A stretch of DNA of 64,000 nt from Kineococcus aurantiacus (GTDB lineage Bacteria > Actinomycetota > Actinomycetes > Actinomycetales > Kineococcaceae): assembly GCF_013409345.1 (NCBI RefSeq), contig NZ_JACCBB010000001.1:62001-126000 (forward strand), given 5' to 3'. Shown here piece after piece: positions 40,243-49,300 of the stretch (its first letter is position 1; each line of letters opens with the position of its first letter). A model generated the notes under the pieces. That model was not told the origin of the DNA. It worked only from the letters and a program-made list of their open reading frames with translations, and did no database searches. The position numbers and the translations under genes were made by a program.

Positions 40243-43200
40243 TCACGGCAGCCGGGAGAGTCCCGAGCACGACCAGCCCGACCACGTGCCAGGCAGTCCG
40301 CCCGCGGCCGCAGTCCCGGTCACCGTGCTGACGTCGGCCCATCGGTCGCCGTCCCAACGCCTCTGCGTCCGGTACGTCTCCCAGTGGTCCCCACCGCCCA
40401 CGATGCTGGCCAAGCGCGTCTCCAGGGTGCCGTCCGGCAGGCACGTGAACCCTGTACGGCCCGCGTAGTCCTCCATCGGGTCACCGGTCGGCTCGTCGGC
40501 GGCGTCGGTCAGGATCCATTCCACGTCGTCGGCTGCTTCGCTTTGGGGAGTCGGCAGAGCCACCAGTCGTCCGTCGCGGACGTGTAACACCTGGAAGAAC
40601 CACGAGAAGGAGTACGCCGTGGAACCGATGACAAGTTCGGCCCCGGGGTGGCCGTCGATCTGGGCGTAGCCGTACCAGGACGACCCGGACGGCCACGTCT
40701 CGCTCTCGGGGCCTGGGGGAACCGTCGCCACAAGGAGGCCCGACGCCGTCAACAACCGCACGGTCGTCGTCGATCCTCGTGCCTCGCCGCCCACCAATCC
40801 CACGGCATCGGTCGACCCGTCACCGTCCACGTCGACCGACGCGACGGAGCGGCAGAACTGGACCCCGTCGCACACACCGTCGATGCCGCCTTCTTCGGCC
40901 TCGGCGATCCGCCATGTCAGCTGTAGCGCGCCGGTGTAGTCGGATTTGATCTTCCACAGGTCGACGACCAGGCCGGCCTTGGCTGCGAGAACACCGTCGA
41001 CGTACCAGCGCGGATTGATCGTCTGAACCTTGGCGCTGAGACCGACCTGCGCGGCGACCCGCGGACCGGCGACGCCGTAGACCTTGAGGTCGACCTGCGG
41101 TCCGGCCAGGAACTCCGCGGTTCCGGCGCCCCCGGTGGTGCAGGTCAGCTTGTCCGAGTGGCTTTCGTCGCCGTACCCGCGGAACCCTTCGCCCTTCCGG
41201 TAGCGGGACCCGAACCTCACGTCAATCGTCGCCGAGTTGCTGCAGGTGAACTCCCCCGACAGGGTTCCCTTGAAGTTCATGACCATGTCCATCTTGGGTT
41301 TCACGACGACGGGGACGTACCCAACCATGAACTTGAAGGAGGGCAGCTGGACGGGGACCGGTTGCTCCTTCTTGACCTCGCAGCCGAGCTTGCCCTTGCC
41401 GGACAGCGACAGGCCGGCTCGCCCGGTCAGGCCCATCCCGATGTCCAAGGCCTCGACCCCGTCCCAGTTCCAGTCAGCGTCGAGGACGTAGTAGGGATCA
41501 GCGGCAATCTCAGCCTTGAGCTCCACCGTGGTGGCGGGGCCGCAGGAAGGAGCCCACCTCGCGGAGGTTCCCGTCCCCGCGGCCTTGAGCACCGTGCCCA
41601 CTGCCAGGCTGCTCCGCCCAGCGGTCTGCGCGGGCGCCGCTGCCGCCGCATCGACGCCACCGCCCGCGTCGACCTCGACGTCGGGCATTGTGCCGCGTGC
41701 CTCGACCGTGAAGTCGGCGACCGGCACCGCGTCACGCAGGTCCACGGGCGTCACCGTCACGGTGGTTCTGTCCCCGGTCGCCACGGCTTCGACGCGCCCG
41801 AGTACGCCGTCGGCCAGCCCCGTCCCTCCCGCCGCTGCGAGAATGTCGCCGACCGCGATGCTCGGGGACAGCTCGGGTTCCAGTGACAGCACCGGCCTGC
41901 CGGCGGGATCCGCGCCGCTGGCGATCACCGATGCCGCCGGGAGGGCTTTGGTGGTCGAGGGGACCTGGGTGCCGAAGGCGACACGCACCTGCGACATGCC
42001 CTGCGCGGGTACCTCGACGTCCTGGATGGGCGAGTCGGCGTACGCCACTCCCCCCGGGTAGGGCGCCGGTGCTGCGGTGACGCGGTACGTGCCCGCAGCG
42101 AGACCGTCCAGCGTCCCACTGGCCGACGACGATGCGTAGAAACCATTCGGGCCCGACACGTTCACCAGTGCCTCGGAGCCTGCCGGGGCCCCCACGACCT
42201 CCACACCCAGTCGTCCCGTCCCCTTCTGGTCGGGCGCTGTCCCCGTCGTCGCAGCCGCGACGACGGAGGAGACGACCTGCGAGGAGACGGCCCTGTCATC
42301 CCCCACGACGTCGATCCCCGTCACGACGCCGGAGTGCGCCGCGAACCACGACAGCGTCGCGGCGCCGGCATCCGAGGCGTCGGCGAGGAGCACGGGTTCA
42401 CCTCGCAGGCCGGCGACGGCGCCGAGGGCGAGGGCGTCGGCACCGCCGCCCGCGTCGTCGCCGCGGGCTAGGCCGCTTCGAGCACCGGAGAAGCCGACGT
42501 GCATGACGGCCCAGTCGGCCACCAGGGCGGCCGTGGCTTGGCGGTCAGCCCCTCCCAAACGGGTGAACCCGATCCCCAAAGAGCTCAGCCGGTCGAGGAC
42601 CGCCTCACCGACGGCGCTCTCGGCACCGAGGACGACGACCTGTCCGATGCCATTGTCGACGAGCGCGCGTTCTGTAGCCTCGGGCAGGCTTTGCGGATCG
42701 GTGAGGAGCACCGGAGAGCCGATCGACGCAGCGACGGGCCCGGCGGCGAGCGCGTCGGGGAAGCGGAGACCGGTCGCCAGGAACGCCGTGCGCACTCCTG
42801 CGACCTGCCCGATGCCCGCCGTCGGCAGTTCGGCCGCGATCCGCGCCGCCGTCCCGTAGCGGTCCTCGCCAGCTAGACGCGTCACCCGGGCACCGCCGGC
42901 GCTGTCCGCCAGGGACGCCGCGACAGCGTCGCTGACGCGGTTCGCCCCGCCCGCGACGATGAGCTGGGAGGGCCTCAGACCAGCCAGGGCCTCCTTGGTC
43001 GCTCGGGGGGGCTTCGCCGCTACGCGCCAAGAGGACCGGCGCTCTCAAGGCGCCGGCGAGCGCTGTGACCGTCAGCGCGTCTGGAAAGGTCTCCCCGGAG
43101 GCGATGAGCACAGTGTCAGCACGTCCAGGAAAAGCTTGCCGGGCCACCGCTGCCGCGGTCGCGTACCGATCGTCGCCCGCCAGTCGCGTGATGGTCGGCA

Positions 43201-43354
43201 CCGCGGCCCGGGACGGCTGGGCGAGGACACCGGTGAGCATCAACGTCGTCACCGCCGCCATCATCAGTGCTCGCGCGACAGCGAGACGCCAGGCACCGTC
43301 CGTTCGCCCCGCGCCGGCCGTCTCCTGCGGATCGAAAGCACCACGCCTGGACAT
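40243..43354 (-). CDS. Cell-wall-binding-repeat-2 surface protein, frameshifted in a 7-base homopolymer
   Basis: Exported surface protein of about 1,036 codons in two frames. From ATG 43354 (GGGGAG upstream): hydrophobic signal VARALMMAAVTTLMLTGVLA, then CWB2 repeats with TITRLAGDDRYATAAAVARQ and LIASGETFPDALTVTAL. After ARSGEAP the frame fails in a run of seven G (43005-43011, plus strand); in the next register it continues RATKEALAGLRPSQLIVAGG and VTRLAGEDRYGTAARIAAEL to the stop at 40243. Downstream are beta-rich domains (SGPNGFYASSSASGTLDGLA) and a late calcium-type loop DVDGDGSTDAV. The repeats bind cell-wall polymers. One base fewer would restore a single frame: pseudogene, phase-variable gene or sequencing error. 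Confidence 0.85.
43005..43011. repeat. Run of seven G at the frameshift of the surface-protein gene
   Basis: Seven G on the plus strand (C in the coding sense) at codon ~115. A six-base run would join the signal peptide/first repeat to the rest of the protein. Confidence 0.8.
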
Positions 43355-43482
43355 CGCTCCCCGATCGTCGTCTGCCAGCGGAACCGGGCCCACTCTGTCC
43401 GAACTCGGCGGCTCCTGTGAGGCGAACCGGGAAGGAGCACCGATCGGTGCGGCATCCGCCCCCGGGACCGGTGCCCGCTCGG

Positions 43483-43488
43483 TAGCGT
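43483..43488 (+). promoter_or_regulatory. -10 box of a probable leaderless promoter
   Basis: TAGCGT ends 7 nt before GTG 43496; no Shine-Dalgarno sequence. Confidence 0.4.
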
Positions 43489-43495
43489 CGGCGGC

Positions 43496-44194
43496 GTGAT
43501 CGCACCGCGTCGCCCGTCGAGGCCCGGCACCCTGCGCGCGCTGACGCCGGCCGGTGTTCTGGCCGGTGTCCTGGCCGGTGTCCTGGTGAGCGGCCTGGCC
43601 GGCTGTTCCGAGCCCGAGGGGCCGGCCGCGGCCGTGAGCGAGGCCGAGGCCCGGACCGCGGTGGACCACGTCGTCGCCGCGGCCGCCGCGCGCAGCCGGG
43701 AGGCGATGCGGCAGGTGTGCGCCGACAACGACGGCTGCCCCGGCATGTCCAGTTCCATCGAGTTCACGCCCCTGGACGCTCCCGGCCCCGACCGGGCGCC
43801 CGAGGAGCTGTGCACCGTGGCGCTGCCGGCGACCCCCTCGCAGGCCGGCTCGCGCCTCGTCGTGCTGGAGGGCACCGACGGTCGGGGGCGTCACTACGTC
43901 ACCCAGGTCCTCGTCGACCGTGCCCGCCCGGCCGAGCACGACGAGGACGGTCTGCAGGTGCAGGAGCCGGGGTTCTGGCTCGGGATCCGCTACACCGCGT
44001 TGCAGGGCGGGCGGGCCTGGACCGCAGCCACCACCGGTCCCGAGCGCCCGGAGGGGGACGAGGAGCAGGCCCGCCGGGCGTGCACGGACACCGCGTCCTG
44101 GCTGAGCGAGGTCGCCCGCCGGTCCCCCGGGGAGGGCGCCACGGCCGAGGCGGGGCGTGCCGCGGCCCGGGGAGGGACGCGCGCGCTGGGCTGA
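43496..44194 (+). CDS. Hypothetical lipoprotein
   Basis: Protein of 232 residues, no family recognised. The N-terminus is a lipoprotein signal: Arg-rich start, core AGVLAGVLAGVLVSG and lipobox LAGC (Cys ~37). The mature part begins with an acidic linker, then EAEARTAVDHVVAAAAARSR, paired Cys in VCADNDGCPG, and strands LVVLEGTDGRGRHYVTQVL and FWLGIRYTALQGGRAWTAAT. It probably sits on the outer face of the membrane. GTG 43496 fits a leaderless transcript. Convergent with the MarR gene ending at 44202. Confidence 0.8.
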   Translation: MIAPRRPSRPGTLRALTPAGVLAGVLAGVLVSGLAGCSEPEGPAAAVSEAEARTAVDHVVAAAAARSREAMRQVCADNDGCPGMSSSIEFTPLDAPGPDRAPEELCTVALPATPSQAGSRLVVLEGTDGRGRHYVTQVLVDRARPAEHDEDGLQVQEPGFWLGIRYTALQGGRAWTAATTGPERPEGDEEQARRACTDTASWLSEVARRSPGEGATAEAGRAAARGGTRALG

Positions 44195-44201
44195 GGCTGC
44201 G

Positions 44202-44765
44202 TCAGCGCCTGCGCGCAGCCGGGCCCGCAGGTGCCTGCGCGCGGTCGAACTCCCTCACGACGTCGCTCACCGCCAGGTGCAGCTCGTCCAGCACGGCGAC
44301 GATCTGGCGGAGCAGCTCCGGGGGGTGCTGACGCATCATCGCGTCGACGCGGTCGCTCAGCGGCGCGAAGAACACCGCCGCCCGTTCCCGGACGTCCGGC
44401 GGGACGCGCAGGGTCACGACCCGCCGGTCGCGGTGCTCGCGGGACCGGACCACCAGGTCGGCCGCCTCGAGGCGGTTCAGCAGCGCCGCTGTGGCGCCGG
44501 TGCTCAAGCCGACGCGGCGACCCAGGACCGTCGGCGACAGCGGGGTGCCCCGTTCCTGGGCGTACAGCACCTGCCCGAAGGCCTCGGCGTCGGCCGTGCC
44601 GACCCCCAGCCAGCGGGACAGCTGGTGGACGACGTCGGCGTTGTCGGCGGTGTGCACCCGCAGGGCGTCGACGACCTGGTCGGCCAGCGGCATCGCGCTG
44701 CGCGCGTCCACGTCCTCGCGCAGGACGGCCCTTGCCGCACCGTCCTCCGCCTGCCGTCGCGCCAT
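44202..44765 (-). CDS. MarR-family transcriptional regulator
   Basis: MarR regulator of 187 residues: AFGQVLYAQERGTPLSPTVL, the HTH GRRVGLSTGATAALLNRLEA with ADLVVR, and wing SREHRDRRVVTLRVP. The N-terminal helix VVHQLSRWLGVGTADAEAFG is of the kind seen in MarR proteins next to FAD monooxygenases. ATG 44765 has AGGAGG upstream. Divergent from the monooxygenase at 44959; the 41-bp palindrome at 44842-44882 between them is its likely operator. Confidence 0.92.
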   Translation of the reverse strand: MARRQAEDGAARAVLREDVDARSAMPLADQVVDALRVHTADNADVVHQLSRWLGVGTADAEAFGQVLYAQERGTPLSPTVLGRRVGLSTGATAALLNRLEAADLVVRSREHRDRRVVTLRVPPDVRERAAVFFAPLSDRVDAMMRQHPPELLRQIVAVLDELHLAVSDVVREFDRAQAPAGPAARRR

Positions 44766-44841
44766 CCCGGTCCTCCTGCCTCCCCCGTGCCCCACGGGGC
44801 CCGCGTCCTGGGTGGACGGGGACCGAGCCTACCGGTTGCCT

Positions 44842-44882
44842 CCACCATGAAATGTCTCCATAGTGGAGAAACTTCATGGTGG
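44842..44882. promoter_or_regulatory. 41-bp nested palindromic operator between MarR and monooxygenase genes
   Basis: Outer arms CCACCATGAA (44842-44851) and TTCATGGTGG (44873-44882) enclose inner arms TCTCCA (44855-44860) and TGGAGA (44864-44869) around TAG. The two nested dyads share one centre; 32 of 41 positions are symmetric. Fits binding of one or two MarR dimers controlling both directions. Confidence 0.8.
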
Positions 44883-44958
44883 TGACACCGGTGTGGGAGA
44901 ACTCGCGCCCGCCGCCGACGCCCCCTCCACCCCGACCACCGCTGCAGGAGGACGAGAC

Positions 44959-46248
44959 GTGAGCACCCACACGGCGCCGACGCGCACCCCGAGGGTCCTG
45001 GTGACGGGAGCCAGCATCGCCGGCCCCACGCTGGCCTGGGGCCTGCACCAGGCCGGTTTCGCGGTCACGCTGCTGGAACGGTCGCCCCGGCCGCGGGAGG
45101 CGGGCCAGAACATCGACGTGCGCGGACTCGGCCGGGAGGTGCTGCGCCGGATGGGGATCGAGGACACGGTCAGAGCGCACCTCACCGGCGAGCGGGGCAC
45201 CCGCTACGTCGACGACGAGGGCCGGCCCTACGCGAGCATCCCCCGCGAGGAGGGCCGCGACGGCCCGACGGCCGAACTGGAGATCCTGCGCGGGAAGTTC
45301 GCCGAGATCCTCGTCGGCCTGGTCGAGGACGACGTCGACCTGCGCTACGGCGACCACGTCGTCGGTGTGCGGCAGGACCCCGACAGCGTGCAGGTCGAGT
45401 TCCACAGCGGCGCGCGCGAGCGGTTCGACGTGCTGCTCGTCGCCGAGGGCCGCAGTTCCCGCACGCGCCGGCTGCTGTTCGACCGGGAGACCGAGTACCG
45501 CGACTTCGGCGTGAGCATCGCCTACGGCACGCTGAGCCGCACCGCCGACGACGTCGACTGGTGGGACTGGTACACCGCTCCCCGCGGCCGGGTCGCCTCG
45601 ATCCGGCCCGACAACGTCGGGACCTTGCGGGCCAGCCTGTCGTTCGAGTCCGAACCCCTCGGGTTCGAGGGGCTGCCGGTCGAGGCGCAGCTGAGCGTCC
45701 TGACCGAACGGTTCCGGGGCGCGCGGTGGCAGACGCGGCGGATCCTGGACGGGTTCGCCGCCCGGCCGGAGGAGTTCTACACCCAGCGCATGGAGCAGGT
45801 CGTGGTGTCCACCTGGAGCAAGGGCCGGGTCGCCCTGCTCGGGGACGCCGCGTGGGGGTCGGGCCCGACCGGCATGGGCACCACCCTGGCCCTGGTCGCC
45901 GCCCACGTGCTGGCCGGGGAACTCGCCCGCACCCACGCCGCCGGCGAGGACCACCCGGGCCGGGCGTTCGCCCGGTACGAGGCGCTCCTGCGCCGGTACG
46001 CCGACAGCGCCCAGGGTCTGCCTCCGGGCGGGGCGCGACTCCTGCACCCCTTCTCCGGGACCGGGGTCGCGCTCGTGCGCACCGCCCACCGGCTGGCCGC
46101 CACCCGGGCCCTGCGGGGCCTGGCGCAGCGCACGTTCCTGACCAGCGCGCGGTCGGTGCCCGTGCTCGACGACTACCCCGTGCTGCGCGGCTGCCCCGCC
46201 GTCGCCGGGCCCGTGGGGCGCGACCCCGCGGAGAACCGTCGGCGGTAG
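44959..46248 (+). CDS. FAD-dependent monooxygenase (TetX/PHBH type)
   Basis: Group A flavoprotein monooxygenase of 429 residues. FAD motif RVLVTGASIAGPTLAWGL (~12-29) reads GxSxxG in place of GxGxxG, as in TetX-like enzymes; LLERSPRPREAGQNIDVRG, the DG-like VLLVAEGRSSRTRRLLF and the second FAD motif ALLGDAAWGSGPTGMGTTLA follow. It hydroxylates an aromatic or polyketide-type substrate using NAD(P)H. GTG 44959 has GGAGG upstream. It is controlled by the palindrome and MarR gene divergent to it. Its 3' end overlaps the convergent GlxA-like gene by 76 bp. Confidence 0.94.
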   Translation: MSTHTAPTRTPRVLVTGASIAGPTLAWGLHQAGFAVTLLERSPRPREAGQNIDVRGLGREVLRRMGIEDTVRAHLTGERGTRYVDDEGRPYASIPREEGRDGPTAELEILRGKFAEILVGLVEDDVDLRYGDHVVGVRQDPDSVQVEFHSGARERFDVLLVAEGRSSRTRRLLFDRETEYRDFGVSIAYGTLSRTADDVDWWDWYTAPRGRVASIRPDNVGTLRASLSFESEPLGFEGLPVEAQLSVLTERFRGARWQTRRILDGFAARPEEFYTQRMEQVVVSTWSKGRVALLGDAAWGSGPTGMGTTLALVAAHVLAGELARTHAAGEDHPGRAFARYEALLRRYADSAQGLPPGGARLLHPFSGTGVALVRTAHRLAATRALRGLAQRTFLTSARSVPVLDDYPVLRGCPAVAGPVGRDPAENRRR

Positions 46249-47219
46249 TCCGACGGGCTCAACCCCACCTGCCGCTTGAGCACGCTGCGCAGGTTGGCCG
46301 CCGAACCCAGTCCCGCCCGGCGGGCGACCACGTCGATCCCCGCGTCGTCGCGTTCGAGCAACCGGCAGGCCAGCGCGACCCGCTGGGCGGTCAGCCACGC
46401 CAGCGGCGTCGTCCCCACTTCCTGGCGGAAGCGGCGGTGCAGCGAACTGACGCTCGTCCCCGCCCGCCCGGCCAGGTCCGCCACGCTCAACGGCTGGTCG
46501 AGCGCCCCCGCCGCCCAGGCCAGCACCGGCGCCAGCGAACGGTCGACGAGGGCGGGGACCGGCTGGGGCACGAACTGGCGCTGACCGCCGTCGCGGAACG
46601 CGGCGAAGACGAGGTGCCGGCTGACGTGGTTGGCCACCTCCGCGCCGTGGTCGCTGCGCACCACGTGCAGCGCCAGGTCCAGCGCCGCGGCGCTGCCGGC
46701 GGAGGTGAGCACGGTGCCGTCGTCGACGAACAGGACGTCCGGTTCGACCCGGACGTCGGGGTACCGCTGGGCGAAGGTCCCCGCGAGGTCCCAGTGCACC
46801 GCCGCCCGGCGCCCGGCCAGGACACCGGCCTCGGCCAGGGTGAAGGCGCCGGTGCACAGACCCACCAGCCGGGCACCGCGCCGGTGCGCGCGCCGGATCG
46901 CGGCCAGGACGGCCGGACGGGTCGGGTCGTCGTGGTGCGGCCGGTTGGGCACGATCACCGTCTGCGCCTGCTCGAGGTCGGCCAGGGTGCCGGTCGCCTC
47001 GATGGTGAAGAGGCCGTCGCGCATCCGGACGCCCCGGCGGGGGGCCACCACCCGGAAGTCGTACAGGGCCCGCCCGATGCCCGCCCGGACGGGCGCGCCG
47101 AACACCTCGCAGGCGCAGCCCACCTCGAAGGGGTTGGAGTCGGCGTCGACGACCATGGCGACGCGGTGCGGACCGGGAGGGGACGACCCCCACGCTCCCT
47201 GCGACGATCCTTGCGGCAC
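46173..47219 (-). CDS. GlxA-family AraC-type regulator with DJ-1/PfpI domain
   Basis: Regulator of 348 residues: an N-terminal DJ-1/PfpI (class I glutamine amidotransferase-like) domain, VAMVVDADSNPFEVGCACEV and ARLVGLCTGAFTLAEAGVLA with Cys at the nucleophile-elbow position, then AAVHWDLAGTF; and a C-terminal AraC HTH pair, LSVADLAGRAGTSVSSLHRRFRQ and VVARRAGLGSAANLRSVLKR followed by QVGLSPSDYRRRF. The combination is that of GlxA/FtrA proteins. GTG 47219 is the only upstream start. Its last 76 bp run antisense to the end of the monooxygenase gene. Confidence 0.93.
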   Translation of the reverse strand: MPQGSSQGAWGSSPPGPHRVAMVVDADSNPFEVGCACEVFGAPVRAGIGRALYDFRVVAPRRGVRMRDGLFTIEATGTLADLEQAQTVIVPNRPHHDDPTRPAVLAAIRRAHRRGARLVGLCTGAFTLAEAGVLAGRRAAVHWDLAGTFAQRYPDVRVEPDVLFVDDGTVLTSAGSAAALDLALHVVRSDHGAEVANHVSRHLVFAAFRDGGQRQFVPQPVPALVDRSLAPVLAWAAGALDQPLSVADLAGRAGTSVSSLHRRFRQEVGTTPLAWLTAQRVALACRLLERDDAGIDVVARRAGLGSAANLRSVLKRQVGLSPSDYRRRFSAGSRPTGPATAGQPRSTG

Positions 47220-47331
47220 GTGGCATTCCTACCACTTCCCGCGTCGGCACCCGCCGCCGATGATCGGGTGGGCCCCGACGTGCGGGGATCGACGGGACCG
47301 GTCGGGGACGACCGGTGGGGACGAGGCGTGC

Positions 47332-47700
47332 GTGCTGCAGAAGATCAACCCGGCCGACGAGGCCGCGGAACTGGTGGAGTTCTGGTCGCAGGAGGTCCTG
47401 ACCTCGGCCAACGGCAACTTGTTCAAGGTGGCCAAGGGGACCGGGTCGACGAACTGGCACAGCCACGACGACCAGGACGAGACGTTCCTGCTGCTGTCGG
47501 GGGAACTCACCGTGCAACTGCGCGACGGGGACGTCGTGCTGGGCCCGGGCGACCTGCTGGTCGTCCCGCGCGGCGTCGAGCACCGCCCCCGGGCGGACGG
47601 GGAGGCGAGTTTCCTGCTCATCGGCCCGGAGGTCACCTCGACCGGAGCCGGGGGCAAGCCGGCCTGGAGCTACGCGGGCGGGACCCCCGGCGCCTCCTGA
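47332..47700 (+). CDS. Cupin-domain protein
   Basis: Single-domain cupin of 122 residues. Motif 1 WHSHDDQDETFLLLSGELTV (metal ligands H, H, E) and motif 2 GPGDLLVVPRGVEHRPRADG (G-x5-P-x-G-x2-H) are intact, so a metal-dependent oxygenase, isomerase or binding role is possible. GTG 47332 follows GAGG; an in-frame extension upstream covers the promoter of the divergent GlxA-like gene. Its 3' end overlaps the convergent TetR gene by 31 bp. Confidence 0.9.
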   Translation: MLQKINPADEAAELVEFWSQEVLTSANGNLFKVAKGTGSTNWHSHDDQDETFLLLSGELTVQLRDGDVVLGPGDLLVVPRGVEHRPRADGEASFLLIGPEVTSTGAGGKPAWSYAGGTPGAS

Positions 47701-48380
47701 CGACCGCGCGGGCTGCGCGGGCGCCGCGAAGTGCCCGGTTCCCCCGGCGCCGCGCGGCGCGGTGACGTCCGCGAGCGGGGACCCTGGACCTGCGGGCGGG
47801 CCGGGGCGAGGGCGATGCCGTCGATCGTGGCGTCGGCGATGCGGTTGAGGGTCGCGGCGTCGACCCCCGCCTTGCTGAGGGCCTCCAGCCCGCGGTGCGT
47901 GGTGACGACCACTCCACCCAGCACCGCGGGGTCGGCGGCCGGGTCGACGTGACCGGCGCGCTGGGCCTGCTCGACGAGGCGGCGGCAGCTGTCGAACAAC
48001 GCCTCGAAGGCCGCCAGCGACCGGGCGGCGACGGCCTCGTCCTCGAACGCCAGTTCAGCCGTGCCCTTGGCCAGCAGGCAGCCGAGGCGGTCGTGGCCGC
48101 CCTCGGGGGAACGCAACCACTCGCGCAGGCGGTCCAGCGCCTGGTCCTCCGGTCCTTCGACCCGGGCCGCGGCGCTGTGGTCGGACGCCGTGCAGTACTC
48201 GTCGAAGACCCGGTGGAACAGGGCCGCCTTGTCGCCGAACGCCCCGTAGAGGCTGCCCTTGCTCAGGCCCGTGGCGCGGGAGAGGTCGTCGACCGAGGTC
48301 CCGTGGAAGCCGGTCCGGCTGAACTGCCGGCGGGCTGCGTCGACGACGTCGTCCTCGTCGAACTTGCGGGGTCGCGCCAT
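47670..48380 (-). CDS. TetR-family transcriptional regulator
   Basis: TetR repressor of 236 residues. HTH: VVDAARRQFSRTGFHGTSVDDLSRATGLSK begins the DNA-binding part (positions ~12-42; residues GLSKGSLYGAFGDKAALFHR complete it), as in regulators of SDR genes. The C-terminal ~35 residues are Arg/Pro-rich and probably disordered, extending over the cupin 3' end. ATG 48380 is the family start MARPRKFDEDD; a longer form from 48443 would run through the operator. Divergent from the SDR at 48458, its likely target. Confidence 0.92.
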   Translation of the reverse strand: MARPRKFDEDDVVDAARRQFSRTGFHGTSVDDLSRATGLSKGSLYGAFGDKAALFHRVFDEYCTASDHSAAARVEGPEDQALDRLREWLRSPEGGHDRLGCLLAKGTAELAFEDEAVAARSLAAFEALFDSCRRLVEQAQRAGHVDPAADPAVLGGVVVTTHRGLEALSKAGVDAATLNRIADATIDGIALAPARPQVQGPRSRTSPRRAAPGEPGTSRRPRSPRGRQEAPGVPPA

Positions 48381-48411
48381 GCCCGCATCGTACGCCCATC
48401 TGAACCGGCGT

Positions 48412-48455
48412 TCCAGAACTTCTGGACGTCCGGTCCAGAACATGTATTGTGGACC
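48412..48455. promoter_or_regulatory. TetR operator candidates and -10 of the SDR promoter
   Basis: Perfect dyad TCCAGAA-C-TTCTGGA (48412-48426) is followed by a second, wider dyad GGTCCA...TGGACC (48432-48455) sharing the TCCAGAA word. The -10 TATTGT (48445-48450) lies inside the second and 7 nt before ATG 48458, giving a leaderless, directly repressible promoter. Confidence 0.65.
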
Positions 48456-48457
48456 GC

Positions 48458-49234
48458 ATGTTCAGAACCGTGACCCCCTCCCCCACCGAGTTCGCCGGCA
48501 AGCGCGTCGTCGTCACCGGAGGCTCGCGCGGGATCGGCGCCGCCATCGCCCAGCGCTTCCTCGACGGCGGCGCCCGCGTCGTCACCACCGCCCGCAACGC
48601 CACCGAGACGACCCCGCGGGCCGCCACCTTCATCAAGGGCGACATCAGCTCGCCGGCGGGCGTGGAGACCTTCACCGCCGCAGCCCTCGACGTCCTCGGC
48701 GGCGTCGACGTCGTCGTCAACAACGCCGCAGCCGCCCGCGCCCACCTCGGCGGTCCCTCCACCATCCCCGACGAGGAGTGGGTCGACGCCCTCAACCTCA
48801 ACTACCTCTCCGCGGTGCGGGTGAACAACGCCCTGCTGCCGGCGCTGCGCGAAGCCGGCGAGGGCGGCGCGATCGTCAACGTCTCCTCCGGAGCCGCGCT
48901 CACCCCGGCGCCCCCGCTGGCCCACTACGGCGCCGCCAAGGCCGCGCTGAACGCCTACGGCAAGGCCCTGGCCGCCGAGCTGGCCCCGGCCGGCATCCGC
49001 GTCGTCACGATCGTGCCCGGAAACGTCCTGACCCCCGGAGCCGACGCCATCCGCCAGGGTTTCGCCGACGCGATGGGCGTCCCCCTGGCCGAGGTCACCG
49101 CCGGGGTTCCCCTGGGACGTCCCGGGGACCCGCGCGACATCGCCGAGGCCGTCGCCTACCTCGCCTCCGACCGGGCCCAGTGGGTCACCGGCACCACCCT
49201 CACCGTCGACGGCGGGGAACTGCCCCTCGTCTGA
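48458..49234 (+). CDS. SDR-family oxidoreductase
   Basis: Short-chain dehydrogenase of 258 residues: RVVVTGGSRGIGAAIAQRFL (TGxxxGIG, ~15-34), VVVNNAAAARAHLG, NVSSGAALTPAPPLAHYGAAK (Ser, YxxxK) and VRVVTIVPGNV-type end of the fold; WVTGTTLTVDGGELPLV is the usual C-terminus of fabG-like proteins. ATG 48458 is favoured by the -10 box spacing; GTG 48449 is possible but overlaps that box. Controlled by the divergent TetR gene. Confidence 0.93.
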   Translation: MFRTVTPSPTEFAGKRVVVTGGSRGIGAAIAQRFLDGGARVVTTARNATETTPRAATFIKGDISSPAGVETFTAAALDVLGGVDVVVNNAAAARAHLGGPSTIPDEEWVDALNLNYLSAVRVNNALLPALREAGEGGAIVNVSSGAALTPAPPLAHYGAAKAALNAYGKALAAELAPAGIRVVTIVPGNVLTPGADAIRQGFADAMGVPLAEVTAGVPLGRPGDPRDIAEAVAYLASDRAQWVTGTTLTVDGGELPLV

Positions 49235-49300
49235 GGACCGACGGCTGAACCCCGCTCTGGGCCTCCCGGTTCCGGCCACGCCGGGCCCGGGGGGCTCCCC

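Noticed and set aside
43990-47583. A 1,197-codon open frame on the minus strand
   Set aside because: Low-complexity Arg/Pro/Gly sequence crossing five well-supported genes in other frames.
49235-49300. Terminator hairpin between the SDR and deaminase genes
   Set aside because: GC-rich partial complementarity only, with several mismatches and no clean stem.
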